This document shows positions 27,701 to 38,147 of a DNA stretch of 64,000 bases, piece after piece. A program made the position numbers and the translations under genes. Where the stretch lies: NCBI GenBank assembly GCA_964035795.1, contig OZ038326.1:462784-526783 (forward strand), written 5' to 3'. The notes under the pieces were generated by a model. It did no database searches. It saw only the letters and a list, made by a program, of their open reading frames with translations, and was not told the origin of the DNA. Source of the DNA: Pterobdella sp. o SKG-2022 (taxonomy: Eukaryota; Annelida; Clitellata; Hirudinida; Piscicolidae). Numbering within the stretch: position 1 is the first letter of the stretch; each line of letters opens with the position of its first letter.

Positions 27701-28045
27701 TGCGAGCATGGTGGTCTGTGTTACGACGTGAATGAGGGCCTGTCATTTAAATGCCAGTGCAAACCTGGTTTCACAGGTGAGTCGGCGATTTTTTGATGTT
27801 ATGTAAGACTTTTAATACATGATGTTTAATTAGGAGAAGTTTTGTGCTGTTGTTTAGATTTAAGAGGCTTTCTTCTAGTTGTTCAGGTTGAAAAAAATGG
27901 TTTCAGTATTACAGACTATTTTTGTGAAGTTTATTTGATGAAATTCTTGAGAAGGCTTGAATATTGAACCGTAGAGAATTATATTCATCCTTCTTCACCA
28001 GGAACAAATTGCCAAAGTGAACAGCCACTTTTCTACCGACGCTAG
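13782..28045 (+). CDS. AGRN: Agrin, extended and rearranged form
   Basis: About 36 exons give about 2,790 residues of secreted heparan-sulfate-proteoglycan-type matrix protein, which in animals organises basement membrane and synapses. Exons: 13782-15741, 17075-17296, 17437-17838, 18127-18303, 18366-18470, 18534-18752, 19362-19577, 19637-19846, 19928-20146, 20221-20433, 20504-20719, 20775-20987, 21064-21276, 21427-21639, 21725-21943, 22006-22221, 22332-22550, 22754-22863, 23135-23237, 23397-23482, 23588-23705, 23798-24478, 24540-24666, 24816-24928, 25082-25228, 25312-25398, 25531-25692, 25772-25912, 25980-26228, 26330-26395 (donor uncertain), 26478-26712, 26775-26844, 26967-27109, 27289-27422, 27666-27776, 28002-28045. 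Nearly all junctions are phase 1. The identity rests on the block YGCC, LE, LE, follistatin at 25312-26228, which matches the same order in vertebrate agrin. Signal peptide MLATIILSLVLSVLVNC. Confidence 0.85.
15742..17074. other. Large agrin intron 1
   Basis: 1.33 kb AT-rich intron between the NtA exon and the Thr-rich linker exon, with donor gtatgt and acceptor ttgtcag. No exon or RNA gene recognised inside. An AATAAA at about 15807 could end a short transcript encoding exon 1 only, because exon 1 reads on to a stop at 15756-15758. Confidence 0.5.
17075..18470 (+). other. Agrin Thr-rich linker and two Ig domains
   Basis: Exon 17075-17296 encodes a mucin-like Thr/Lys linker. Exon 17437-17838 encodes one Ig-like domain: Cys in SAVFVCRA, Trp in NIEWFINF and Cys in SNIQCTAS. 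Exons 18127-18303 and 18366-18470 encode a canonical I-set domain: LKCDAYARP, IAWFKEG and DEDSGVYECRANN. All joins are phase 1. Vertebrate agrins lack Ig domains, so this is an unusual insertion between NtA and the follistatin array. Confidence 0.8.
18753..19361. other. Agrin intron between follistatin modules 1 and 2
   Basis: 608 bp, the longest intron within the follistatin array, where most are 60-150 bp. Nothing else seen. Confidence 0.6.
24033..24478 (+). other. Agrin acidic Glu/Asp/Tyr segment with Ser-Gly sites
   Basis: A tail of about 148 residues attached to follistatin module 15, made mostly of Asp, Glu, Tyr and Gly, with YSGNGE, YPSGYDE and PLSGEFW. Ser-Gly next to acidic residues is the classic glycosaminoglycan attachment context, and Tyr in acidic context suits sulfation. 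The modification itself is inferred. Confidence 0.65.
25082..28045 (+). other. Agrin C-terminal modules: Cys-rich, YGCC, LE, LE, FS, LamG, EGF
   Basis: 25082-25228 is a Cys-rich exon (VHCHVDKPCPPPWYC, GKCCLKAG). 25312-25398 carries the SKYGCCAD motif. 25531-25692 and 25772-25912 are laminin-type EGF modules. 25980-26228 is follistatin module 17. 26330-26395 is a short linker with SFSGDE. 26478-27422 is one laminin-G domain (DGIIFYLGYE, VEIRYNLG, FQGCIKSF). 27666-28045 is one EGF (PCEHGGLCYD, CKPGFTGTNC), then eleven residues and a TAG stop. The SEA domain and the second and third LamG domains of vertebrate agrin are absent. Confidence 0.8.
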
Positions 28046-28107
28046 GAATTAATGAAAGTACAGTTCCCAAAGTATTTTATTGCAATTTAACTCTATTCAG
28101 TTGAAAG

Positions 28108-28113
28108 AATAAA
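28108..28113 (+). promoter_or_regulatory. Polyadenylation signal of agrin gene
   Basis: AATAAA 62 nt after the TAG stop. It supports the short C-terminus as the true transcript end. Confidence 0.6.
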
Positions 28114-28790
28114 AATGTGTTGAATGTTTAATTCAAGTTTTGGAGTTTTTTTCTACATTTTTAAAAATTTGATCAAAATATTATAATTAAAAACAATACT
28201 GGAATGTCTCAAATAAAAGTATTTTTTGTAAAAAAGTGTTCAAATATTTTTTTTCATAATTTTAAATATATTTTGTTTCGAATAATAATGTAAATCTTTT
28301 ACATTCTTTTTACAACTTACCCAAAGCTTGTTAATGTCTTACCGTTATTGCATTACTAATATAAGTTTTTGAATTTCAAATGTTACTGCCAATTTTTACA
28401 TTGTTACTTTTCATGTTGAATCTCAATAGTAGATCCAATCACTTTATGAATTAACCATACGTTGGAATTGTTTATTTTAATGATATTATTCAAAAACAAT
28501 AAAAACCTAAATCTCTTTATTTTAACCGGCCAAGAATAAGAGAGACAAGTTGAAAAAGACTTTTCTTATAAAACGAATGGATTTTTTCATAACTTTTCAA
28601 GATTTACTTTATGGAATATAATTCCAAACATTTTATGATCATATAATTTATTTTCCCTCATAAATAAGTTCACAATGTCATGTAGTTAGAAACGTCTTTA
28701 AAACCCCAAACTTTCTTATCGAGGGCCTATTGTCTAGCTACTAAGAGTAAACATTTTGCTTGAAGTTTACTGAGAATTGAGTTATTCGAA
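28114..28790. other. Intergenic region
   Basis: About 680 bp AT-rich spacer. I searched it for further LamG or EGF exons of agrin and saw none. Confidence 0.5.
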
Positions 28791-29572
28791 ATGAAGCTGG
28801 TTTTTTTGATTTTATTTATATCAGAAATAAGCTCTTCTTATGTAGGTTTTATATTGAGATTCTAAATGATTTTTGAAATATTTTCGAAACCAGTCCCAAT
28901 AAATATTATCATCATAACTGCAAAACCTCCTTTGTTTAAGGTATGTCGCAAGCAATTACTGCTTCAAATCCTGGTGGATTTTCCAGAAAACTCGATAGTA
29001 TTTAACCAAGCAATTGATGACTTAGAGAAATACGTGAAAAGTGTTGCAAGCACTATAGGCAACTCTTTGACCCAAATCCGTCTGACTTTCTATTCGTGGA
29101 ACAAATTATTCTCTTTTTCTGGACCCCCTCTATCCTCCCTTGTGTATGAGGAAGTTAAAACATTGTTTGAAGCATCAAACACAAACCAAACCTATCTCAA
29201 CGGGGCTTTAGATGTAAGTTTTCTTGAGTAGTTTTCAGTTTTTTGATACGACATGTATTGAAAATTATACTGTAAACACAAACTAATCACAAATTCAAAA
29301 AACTTCTTCTGCTTAAAAAACAAGTAAACTAACTACAGATTACAATCAAAAACGCTGAAAACTACCCAGACCACGCCAAGGTTACAGTGATCTTCGTCAA
29401 CCGGTACTTGTATAACGAAAGAGAAGCTCTCATAAAAGCCCAACAAACCAACTCAACTATCTTGGTGATAGATACATTCTCCGAAGGAACATACTCTTTC
29501 CTTTCTCAACTGTCCGACCAGCCTCTCCTCCGCCTTCCCTACACCTCTCTATGCCAGCTTTCAAGTGCTTGA
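28791..29572 (+). CDS. Small secreted VWA-like protein
   Basis: Exons 28791-28841, 28941-29213 and 29339-29572 join in phase 0 into 185 residues. The first 16 residues (MKLVFLILFISEISSS) are a signal peptide. The rest resembles a von Willebrand A Rossmann fold: strand LLLQILVDFPEN, amphipathic helix FNQAIDDLEKYV, strand QIRLTFYSW, helix, then AKVTVIFVNRYL and NSTILVIDTF. The metal site (DxSxS) is degenerate, since the first strand ends DFPEN. It starts 0.75 kb after agrin on the same strand but is not in frame with it. Extracellular adhesion is a guess from the fold. The fold call is by pattern only and could be wrong. Confidence 0.6.
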
Positions 29573-29692
29573 TTCCTTTTTATCTGGGGATAAAGAACAA
29601 GCGATTGAATTGTTAAATGAAATAACCTACGAAGTGTTTTGTTTATCATATAGTATTTTTAAATGTGCCAAGTTTGGTGTCTTTTTTGAGTT

Positions 29693-29698
29693 AATAAA
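29693..29698 (+). promoter_or_regulatory. Polyadenylation signal of VWA-like gene
   Basis: AATAAA about 120 nt after the stop codon. Confidence 0.5.
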
Positions 29699-30497
29699 AG
29701 GTTTTAAAAAACAGACGATGTCTCTAAAAAGTGAACTAAAAGTTTGGTATCTACTGATGTATTATTGAAGCTATTTCTCTCATCATAAATTATATTCGGT
29801 GAAGTTCATTTAGAATTTATCATATTTGTATAAAAGAAAACAACAAAAATTGGGAGGATGAAAAAGACTGGATAGAGTGGACATGCTGTGTGAATTTGTG
29901 TGAGGATTGTAGCAAGCATGTTGAGACCTGGCTGTCAATTTTTAATGAGATCAAAATAATCCATCACGAAAAATATAAACATTGTGTCTATATTTAATCT
30001 TTTATCTTGACCGCTTGTATAGCCGCTGTGGTTAAGAAAGCTGATTTAGATGCTTAGAAAGATTATATTTGTTTCTGCATTTAAATATATAAATATGTAT
30101 AATTATTAAAATGATCCATGTTTCATAAATTGTTTCGTGTTTGAGAATTTCATTTATTTCAGAGTTGATTTCCAATTTAAAATTTTAATTGTTAAAAAGT
30201 TTATTTATATTCAAAAAATATTTTTCATTAAATAATTATTAAATTATAAATTTAAATCTCACCCCCACCTCAACTCACCCTTCTCCCTTCTCACACCACC
30301 CTTTCCCCCACCTCACACCACCCCTCTCACCCTCTCAACAATCCAACGCATGATTGATCATCTGAAACATTATTTGATTTTCAAATCTCCACTAAACTCC
30401 ATTCAGTGGCTGTGTAACAAGATAGTCAATGTATAATGTAACTTCAAAATCTTATGGAGTTTTCTGAATAATCTACAGACATTTTATGGCGGTCAAT

Positions 30498-30590
30498 AGA
30501 ACATTCTAGAACAGTCTAGAACATTCTATAACACTTGATAGGACATTCTACATGAGATCATAGAATATTCTAGATTGTTTGAAGTATAAA
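30498..30590 (+). promoter_or_regulatory. Heat-shock-element cluster with TATA box
   Basis: At 30498-30527 the units GAA, TTC, GAA, GTC, GAA, TTC follow each other with exact 5-bp spacing, so five of six match the HSF pentamer nGAAn in alternating orientation. A weaker unit is at 30541-30548 (GGAcaTTC) and another pair at 30563-30570 (GAAtaTTC). TATAAA follows at 30585-30590. This is the standard arrangement of heat-shock gene promoters. No heat-shock protein gene lies downstream. Confidence 0.6.
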
Positions 30591-30614
30591 ACCTCTTGTT
30601 GACCCACCTGTCTG

Positions 30615-30850
30615 GTGGTGAACCTATCTTTAAATAGCTTTGACCCCTCTTGTGACGTTGTGTGTTCGTCTTTCTTTCAAATCATTTGTGTTAATTTATG
30701 TTTCTAGTTCATATATCCTTCTTTCCATCCACCATTTAACTCTTCATCTCATTCATCCATTTCTCTATGCCATGATGACGACCCTGATAGACCGAAGTGG
30801 AAAAGTTAACAGCATGGCTACCGCAATAAAGTCCTGATTAATGTCTTCTT
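30615..30850 (+). ncRNA. Possible short heat-inducible transcript
   Basis: Expected transcript from the TATA box at 30585. An AATAAA at 30825-30830 would end it after about 230 nt. The only in-frame ATG peptide is 21 codons (30772-30837, MMTTLIDRSG...), overlapping the poly(A) signal. I infer a non-coding or tiny-ORF RNA. An alternative is a first exon spliced to something I did not recognise. Confidence 0.2.
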
Positions 30851-33201
30851 TAATGACTCTCTTCTACCTTATTCTAGCACGTTCTTGTAGGTTGAAAAAT
30901 CATTTAATTTATTTGAAAATCTTTTATTAAAACTTTTTCATAAATTTGAATGTAGTTCTATTTATAATTATTTTTTTTTCAAAGTTATAATTTTCAAAAA
31001 ATATTTTAAAAAATACCCACTACAGTTTTTATTTTTTCAAAAAATTTTCTGAACATTTTCCACAAAACTTCCCATATTTTCGCTTAGTACTTGAAAGCGA
31101 AAAGTATGAGATGGAGAGAAAGTGTTGACCGGAAGAAGTATAACAGAAGGACGCACGCGCAAGCATGCATTATTCAACAGGAAACGCTTGGTCTTTCTTT
31201 GCCGGAAGTGTTTCAACTTCTTTCCATCTGTCCCAGACATTCCCGCCATCATTCTCTACGTTTAATTTATTGGATTGGTTCATTTTGAAATCTCTCATAT
31301 TTATAAATTAAAATTTTTTTCAAATATAAAACTTTTTTACCAATCACAAAAGAATATGACATCTTAAAAGCACACAACTCCCGAACAGTGGGTCTTTATG
31401 GGTTGTGAGCATCAAAGGAGTTCATTGGATTGCAATCATGCTGTTAATGAGGATAATATGAAGTTGATGTGATGGAGTTGATGTGCTTACTTGGAAATGA
31501 TGGATTAATTGAATGATAAGATGCTAATGTTGGCTTCCTTTTGATTTCTAATTGGAAATAAATTAGGTTCTTAAACTGTCTCTAAAGTTTTGAAGATGAT
31601 ATCATGAAAATTAAACAAATAATTAACCGAATTTAAAATTTAATTTCAAAAATTCAAAAACTTCGTAATAATGAGTTAAATTCATGCAGAAATAAACCAA
31701 ATATATCTTTCAAAAGCAAAAATAACTCACAAGCATAATAAAACAAAAACCCAAACAAAAATGCTTCTACCAAACAAAGGTCATGGCGGATAAATGGCGG
31801 GAGATGATGGTAATAAGCCTGGGTAATATGCTTTATCTCGGAACTGCATGCCCGCCATTTCTCTGACCTCTGATTGGCCCGCGTCGACATGCTAAGAGGT
31901 CAAACTCTTTAATGTTCATAAATACCAATCTAATGCAGAGCTCTATATTGTATTATTTTTGACTGTTCTTTATCTGCCTTTTACAATAAAGAAAGCGCCC
32001 AAAGACACTTTAACCTTGCTTCTTATTGGCTTGTTTTATTGGGGTCATCGTCTTATATAGTGTCTTCGATATTTGTTTAAATTTTTTTCACCCCACAAAC
32101 TCCTCCCAATATGACCGTTGATGGAATATTGATGAGAACTCACACAAGCTCAAGCGGTGCTGATCCATAAGACCTGATGTGCTGAGTTTTTATTAAAGAG
32201 ATGATTTACCGTCACAATGGGCCTCCTAATATTGAACTCATGTATACAACAAGGTATATTAACAGCATATAAATATTAATGATGTCTAAAAATAGCTTAT
32301 GTGTATTTGAACAGATTGTATATGCAAATGAGCGTACATACAGCCGCTATTACCAAACGGAAATGTAAATGTGCCGTAAAAACCTGAGTCTTGCACAAGT
32401 ATTAATATATGAGAGTTTCTATTGGTTTTTCAGTTGTTTTCTTTTTATTTTTATTTATTAATATTTCATTATTTATTATTTTTATTATCACTTTTGTCGT
32501 TTATTATTATTTTCAAATTTAATATTTTGCTTATATATATATAGACGACATGAGGATGATAACTGCTATTAGAAGACCTCACCCTTAAAGCCGTGCTAAC
32601 AGCCTCTCTCACTCGGTGTACTGGTGGCGAATTTTTGTATCATGGTATGAAGTTTTGTATTCTCGTATTGGGCCTTGTATTTCTTTTTTTGATCTTTGTA
32701 TTATGTTTTGTATCTTTATCATGGGCTTTTTTAAATGGTGTAAGCTTCCGTGTTCTTGGATACATTTTTGCACTCTTTAAAAGCTTCAATAACTCTCAAC
32801 GCATCAACACAACTCTACCCACCACCCCAATAGATCAGAACTTCTAAGTGATAATTGCTTATCAAAACAATCAACGTCACAACTCAATATGATACACACA
32901 CTTAAAATGACTTCAAATGATAGAAAGCTGAATGGAAAAGTGGCATATGCAAACGTCACTCAATGAAACTCGATATTAATAAATGTACAGTTCTCAACAG
33001 TACAATATTTTAATTGTATTCCCTCAACCAACCTGTTGAACATAGGCGTTAGTTTTGACATGTATTTAATAACTGGCCAGATTGGAAACATACGATACAG
33101 CATTATCTGATTGAATCAATTATAGCTTTCCAACTTCAATGTTGATACTAAATATCATAAAAGCATTATAATTTTCTATGTTATAAGCCAACTGCAACCA
33201 T

Positions 33202-33515
33202 ATATCTCTTACAAACACTCTTCCAAACTACCCATCTAAGCACTAGCTGCTTAACCCCCTCCACGCATACTACACCACCACCACACCACCCCACACCATT
33301 CCACACCACACCACCCCACACCACACCACACCACCCCACACCACACCACACCACCCCACACCACACCACACCACCCCACACCACACCACACCACACCACA
33401 CCACCCCACACTATCCCACACCATCCCACACCACTACCACATATCTCTTACAAACACTCTTCCAAACCACTCATCTAAGCACTAGTTACATAACCCTCTC
33501 CACACATACCACCAC
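33202..33515. repeat. CCACACCA minisatellite between two near-identical 75-bp arms
   Basis: The core at about 33275-33432 consists of CCACACCA/CCACCCCA units. The arm starting atatctcttacaaacac at 33202 recurs at 33441, with close matches through cactag and the cataccac end, so a unit of about 240 bp has been duplicated or the core has expanded within it. Confidence 0.85.
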
Positions 33516-33654
33516 ATCACCCCACACCACCATCACATAGCCCAAACCACCCCACACACCCCACACAAGACACAGACAAAAGTATTCAGTGGATGTTTAT
33601 GCCAGCTTCATTAACCATTCCTTAGCAACTTTGAGCACTCTTCTCTACTGTCTA

Positions 33655-33706
33655 TTATTTTTATTATTATTTTTATTATTATTTTTATTATTATTTTTAT
33701 TTTTTT
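33655..33706. repeat. TTATTATTTTTA tandem repeat
   Basis: About four copies of a 12-bp AT-only unit. Confidence 0.7.
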
Positions 33707-33929
33707 GTCTTCTTTTTATTGTGGTTTTTCATCCACTTTTTTATTCTCTCTATTTGTTCGTATATCATGTTTTCCTATATGCAGTTACTTTTCATTAATT
33801 TGTTCTTCATGCTTTTGATGTAATATTATGTTTATTTTTTTTTTATTCATTATTGTTTTTATTTTCAAACAACAATATTGCTTATATGGCTTTCAGTGTC
33901 ATCATTGAATTGTATTCCTAAGCGTTTAC

Positions 33930-34070
33930 ACACCCCCACTAACAACCAAACACACACACACACACACACACTCCCACTAACAACCAAACACACACACACA
34001 CACACCACCACTAACAACCAAACACACACACACATCCCCACTAACAACCAAACACACACACACCTCACCA
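33930..34070. repeat. CA repeat with interspersed ACTAACAACCAAA
   Basis: Blocks of (CA)n alternate four times with the phrase ACTAACAACCAAA, making a compound minisatellite with units of about 30-45 bp. Confidence 0.85.
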
Positions 34071-34527
34071 CATCACTGCTACCTCAGCTACAACTAGCCA
34101 CATACAACATTAGGGTCTGCAATAAAATAAATTAAATATATATTAACTTTCAAAATTTTTTCTTTATTTGTGCATGAAACCCTTGCCATTAAGCCTTAGC
34201 TTACCTACAATAACTTACAAAATAACTTACAGCATAAAAATATGGTCTACAATAAAATACATTACCCAAATACCGACATAGTGGTTGGATTAAGCTTGTA
34301 TAGAGTTTAAAGACTCGTAGCATTATATAGCAGTCATTCTAATCACTATTTAGCACCGTTTAACCGACGTATGTCAATATTAAGTATTTAAAAGGAGCGC
34401 GTGATACTAATATAACAACTTCACCGCTTTTTTTTTTTTTTTGTAATATGAAATTTTTTTCTTAAAGTAACGATAATAAAGATGGGGAAGAGGATGAGGA
34501 ATGAAAGGATGAAGTTGAGGGAAAGAT

Positions 34528-34532
34528 GATGG

Positions 34533-34609
<77 letters not shown>

Positions 34610-34624
34610 GTGATGGTGATGATG

Positions 34625-34662
<38 letters not shown>

Positions 34663-34664
34663 AA
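34528..34664. repeat. (GAT)n microsatellite
   Basis: About 45 GAT units with a few GGT and GAG interruptions. The Ser-rich ORF on the minus strand is an artefact of this repeat. Confidence 0.95.
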
Positions 34665-35340
34665 TGATTTTATGTTACAAAAAACTATAACAAAACATAA
34701 CAATAATTGAATTACGTTCCTAAAAACTCAAAAAAAATTATTCAAAACAACTCGAAATTTATAAAAACAAAATAAAAATAAATCCAAATTATAGACTACG
34801 TCATCAAGTTAGGATGTCGAAATCATGTTGAGATGGCAAAGTTGTCAATCCACCAGCCTTTGCAGCCAATGGGGGCGCAAGGCGGCGCCATGTTCAAATC
34901 CACTTTTACAGACGTTTTCAATATTTAAATGCATTTTTAAAATGTTTTGGTTTATAATCAAAGGTTTAAATTTTAGTTTTTTTGAAATTTTTAGTTTATG
35001 TTTGGAAAAAATTCTTTTAATAATTATAGAACATTGTGTTGAAGGGTATAAATTTAATTTTTAATTCAAATCTCGCTCAAATTAAAAAAATTTTTAACCG
35101 TTATTGTTATCAATTACGTTGAAAAACACTCACATGATATACTACAACATGATTGGTCAACGAATGAATGACGTAACAACGAAAAAGATGTCATACTGAC
35201 CAATGAGAAGTTACTAAGCGGTTGAACAAAGTTTTAAAAGGTGATGGATAGATTGAGTAGGATTATGTTACGAGAATAATTGAAAAATTAGGTCATTATG
35301 CATCTTAGCGGCATTATAAGGTGATGTATATTCGCCCCAA

Positions 35341-35513
35341 AAGCTCACATAGTTCAGATCGGTATATATAGGTGTTGAGTTGAAATCTGCTTTGTATAGA
35401 GATTCAAAAGCAATCTCACTTCAAAATAAACTTTTAGCAAGTTTGGGTTTTAAAATTTAAGTCGATTGCTCTCAAAGTTTTAAATCGAGAAGGAAGTGTG
35501 CTGAGGTAGAGAA
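35341..35513 (+). promoter_or_regulatory. Candidate Irx promoter and 5' UTR
   Basis: TATATATA at 35363-35370 lies about 145 bp before the Irx ATG. ATTGG/CCAAT pentamers are at about 35152 and 35200. The promoter is inferred from spacing only. Confidence 0.4.
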
Positions 35514-38147
35514 ATGGCTTCGAAGTCAGAAGCAAGCCAAGAAGGGAAGGGGATTCCGGCATTTAGTTCGCCACAAAACAACAATCCCACTTCAGTAAAC
35601 AACCTCACAACACAAAGCACGTCAGCACCCACGCAACCATCACACAACACACAACCTCACATCCTCCCTCTCAGACCTCAGCAACCTCTGCATTTGCTAC
35701 CTCAACATCTCAAATCTCTCCACCCTAGGTTTAACTTTTCTCACTTCTCCTACCTCTCCCACTACCTCTCATTCCTCCCCTTCCCTCACAAACCCCAAAA
35801 TATGTACCTCGCTTACAACTCTAAATCTTCACCCGCTAATGAAGATGATATGAAAGATATAACAGACATCAAAAGTTCATCTTCCGACCTCATTAAACAG
35901 AGACTCAACTTTATTTTGTCCCAAAACAGATTCCTTCTCTACCAAGCAACACAACCCAACTCGGTTAGTTTCGCTTGTGATTTCATAATGGTAACATTAA
36001 GAGTGTGAGAAATATGAATGCAAAGCGAGGATAGTTTTCCAAATTTCAAAAATTTTCCAATGGTTTTAAAAAAAAATTAATCAGAATTAATGTTGATTGA
36101 TAGAATTAATAGAACAAAGAGGTAGAAGCTAGTTTAGTATATGTTTCCACCAAAGAGATTTATTCAGATTCTAATCTTTTTGACCCCATGAATCCCTTCA
36201 GTTGAACGTGTACAACCTGCCAACGACTACAATGACCACTCCCTGGAACAACAACAACCCTAACATCGGAAAGCCCACTGAGTCTCTCAGTACTACAACA
36301 GAGGCTTCTAACAACAAGGTAATCTACACAAACTACTACCAGAACTCCGCAAGGTATTAAACGCTGTTCATCAAATTCAGTTTTACTTTTAAAATTATTT
36401 TAAACTACATAGCAAAAACTTCGTTTGTGTCTAGTACATATACGTAGGATATAGTCCAAATAATTCATAACTACAATAGACCTCACAAAAAAAACTAAAC
36501 AAAACTTTCAAAGAAATACCTAGACTACCCTTGGGCTACAAAATTCAAATAAAACACTTAATAACGAAACAACAAAAGTTATCTAAAAAGCTAAAGAACC
36601 CTTTTTAACCACCTTCTCCCCTTGACCTCTTTCTCTCTACTTAACCCTCTCCTCCACTCAACCCTTCTCATCACAGTCACATGAGCAACAACTATGGCAT
36701 CATAGACGTCAGAAGGAAGAATGCCACCAGGGAATCAACTTCTACCTTGAAGGCTTGGTTGTATGAACACATGAAAAACCCCTACCCCACCAAAGGTTGG
36801 TCTTTGTGGTGGTTTTATGGGGGCTGGAAGAAGTGTTATTGTTGGTGGTTTGTGGGAGAAGATTGTGATGTAAAAGTATACTTTTGTGTTGTTTTTCAAC
36901 TTGCATTAGACCCTATACTATCTGAATACATATTATTTATTTTTTTTCAATCAATCAAATACTACATGTTAATTGGTTCAAAAGCAGTCAACCATTTGCC
37001 ACTACAGGCGAGAAGATAATGCTGGCGATAATAACCAGGATGACTTTGACCCAGGTGTCCACGTGGTTCGCTAATGCTAGAAGGAGGCTTAAAAAAGTTT
37101 ATTTTATTTTTATTGTTTTTTTATTATATATTGTTAATTTTTTTGTCTTATTTTGTTATCAGCACTTTTATCATTTGTTGTGTGTAAAAATTTTTTAATT
37201 TAAAAAAAATTAGAATATCATTTTTTATGCAGTAACAAAACCTCAACTCAAAATTGATTTCAAATTTTCAGGAGAACAAAATGATATGGTTTCCAGCAAA
37301 AAAAATGAACAAATTGAGTGACAAAAGTGATGATGACGACGAAGATTATGATGATAGAAATGACAATAATTTTTTCGGAGATAATGACGAGGAAGATGGT
37401 GATTACGGACGGCTGAGTGTTGATGAGGATGCTTATGGTAATGATGGAGGCATTTATAATAAAAACAAGACTTTTTATGAGCCTGAGTTTGTGAACAATA
37501 ACGACAATATGAAACGTATTATTGATGTTTATAATGATAAAATCAACGAAGATGGGGCTCAAAGGATGAAGAGTAAGGTTCTGCTGAGTGTGGTGGGGGA
37601 GGAAGAAAACCAAAGTAACAAGTGTTGGGAATTCCATGAGCATAACCAATGCAACGTCAAAGTTTTTATCAAAAAAAATTCTTTCGATGGGCTAGATACA
37701 TATGAAAGTCAAGAAAAAGTGCACACCAGCAAAGAAAACAGAAAAACACCAAAAGCTTTTTTACACGACGCTTACGACACAAAAACAACTGAAACTTCTC
37801 TCAACAACCCACCTTTTTACGCCAGAGTGCCAAATATTTTCAATCTTGAAGAAAAAAACAAAAAACTCAACAAAAATTTCTCTTCAGATTTCAAAAACAG
37901 AAAAAACAATTTTAAAAAAGATATCAAAAACAATAAAAAAGAGAGTTTTAAAAATGAAAAATTGTCGAAAGAAGAAGATTATTACTCAAAAAGCCAACTT
38001 CAACGACCTAACAAGACTTTCATCTGTGCGGACGTCACTGAGTGTAAAAGTGAAGGCAACAAACCAAGAGACTTCATAAAGAAAAGCACATCAGAACCTG
38101 TTTGTAAAAAACCCAAAATTTGGTCAATAGATGATGTAATAAACTAA
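35514..38147 (+). CDS. IRX: Iroquois-class TALE homeobox transcription factor
   Basis: Exons 35514-35963, 36202-36353, 36677-36795, 37008-37096 and 37272-38147 join in phase into 561 residues. The ATG has a good context (gaaATGG). The TALE homeodomain occupies residues of about 212-270: [19 protein letters not shown], the TALE loop NPYPTKG, then [19 protein letters not shown] and the Irx-type ENKMIWFP. This is nearly the Irx sequence, and Mohawk differs at these positions. The N-terminus is Pro/Ser/Gln-rich. The C-terminal 290 residues start with an acidic region (DDDDEDYDD), as in Irx proteins, and turn Lys/Asn-rich. I did not identify an Iro box. Introns split the homeodomain. Irx proteins pattern nervous system and segments. 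Whether there are sister copies cannot be judged from this window. Confidence 0.92.

Larger units (their letters stand above)
29699..35340. other. Large region without a recognised protein gene
   Basis: 5.6 kb with no exon chain I can support. It contains a heat-shock-element/TATA block (30498-30590), a CCACACCA minisatellite with flanking duplication, a CA-rich minisatellite and a GAT microsatellite. Short ORFs here lack homology or splice support. Confidence 0.5.

Noticed and set aside
29876..30350. Possible extra exons after the VWA-like gene
   Set aside because: Short open stretches lack acceptor/donor pairs in compatible phase.
33181..33429. Gly/Trp/Val ORF on the minus strand
   Set aside because: It is the CCACACCA minisatellite read in reverse.
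33865..34135. Thr/His-rich and Val/Cys-rich ORFs
   Set aside because: They are products of the CA repeat.
34407..34703. Ser-rich 98-codon ORF on the minus strand
   Set aside because: It is created by the (GAT)n microsatellite, with no start context or splice support.
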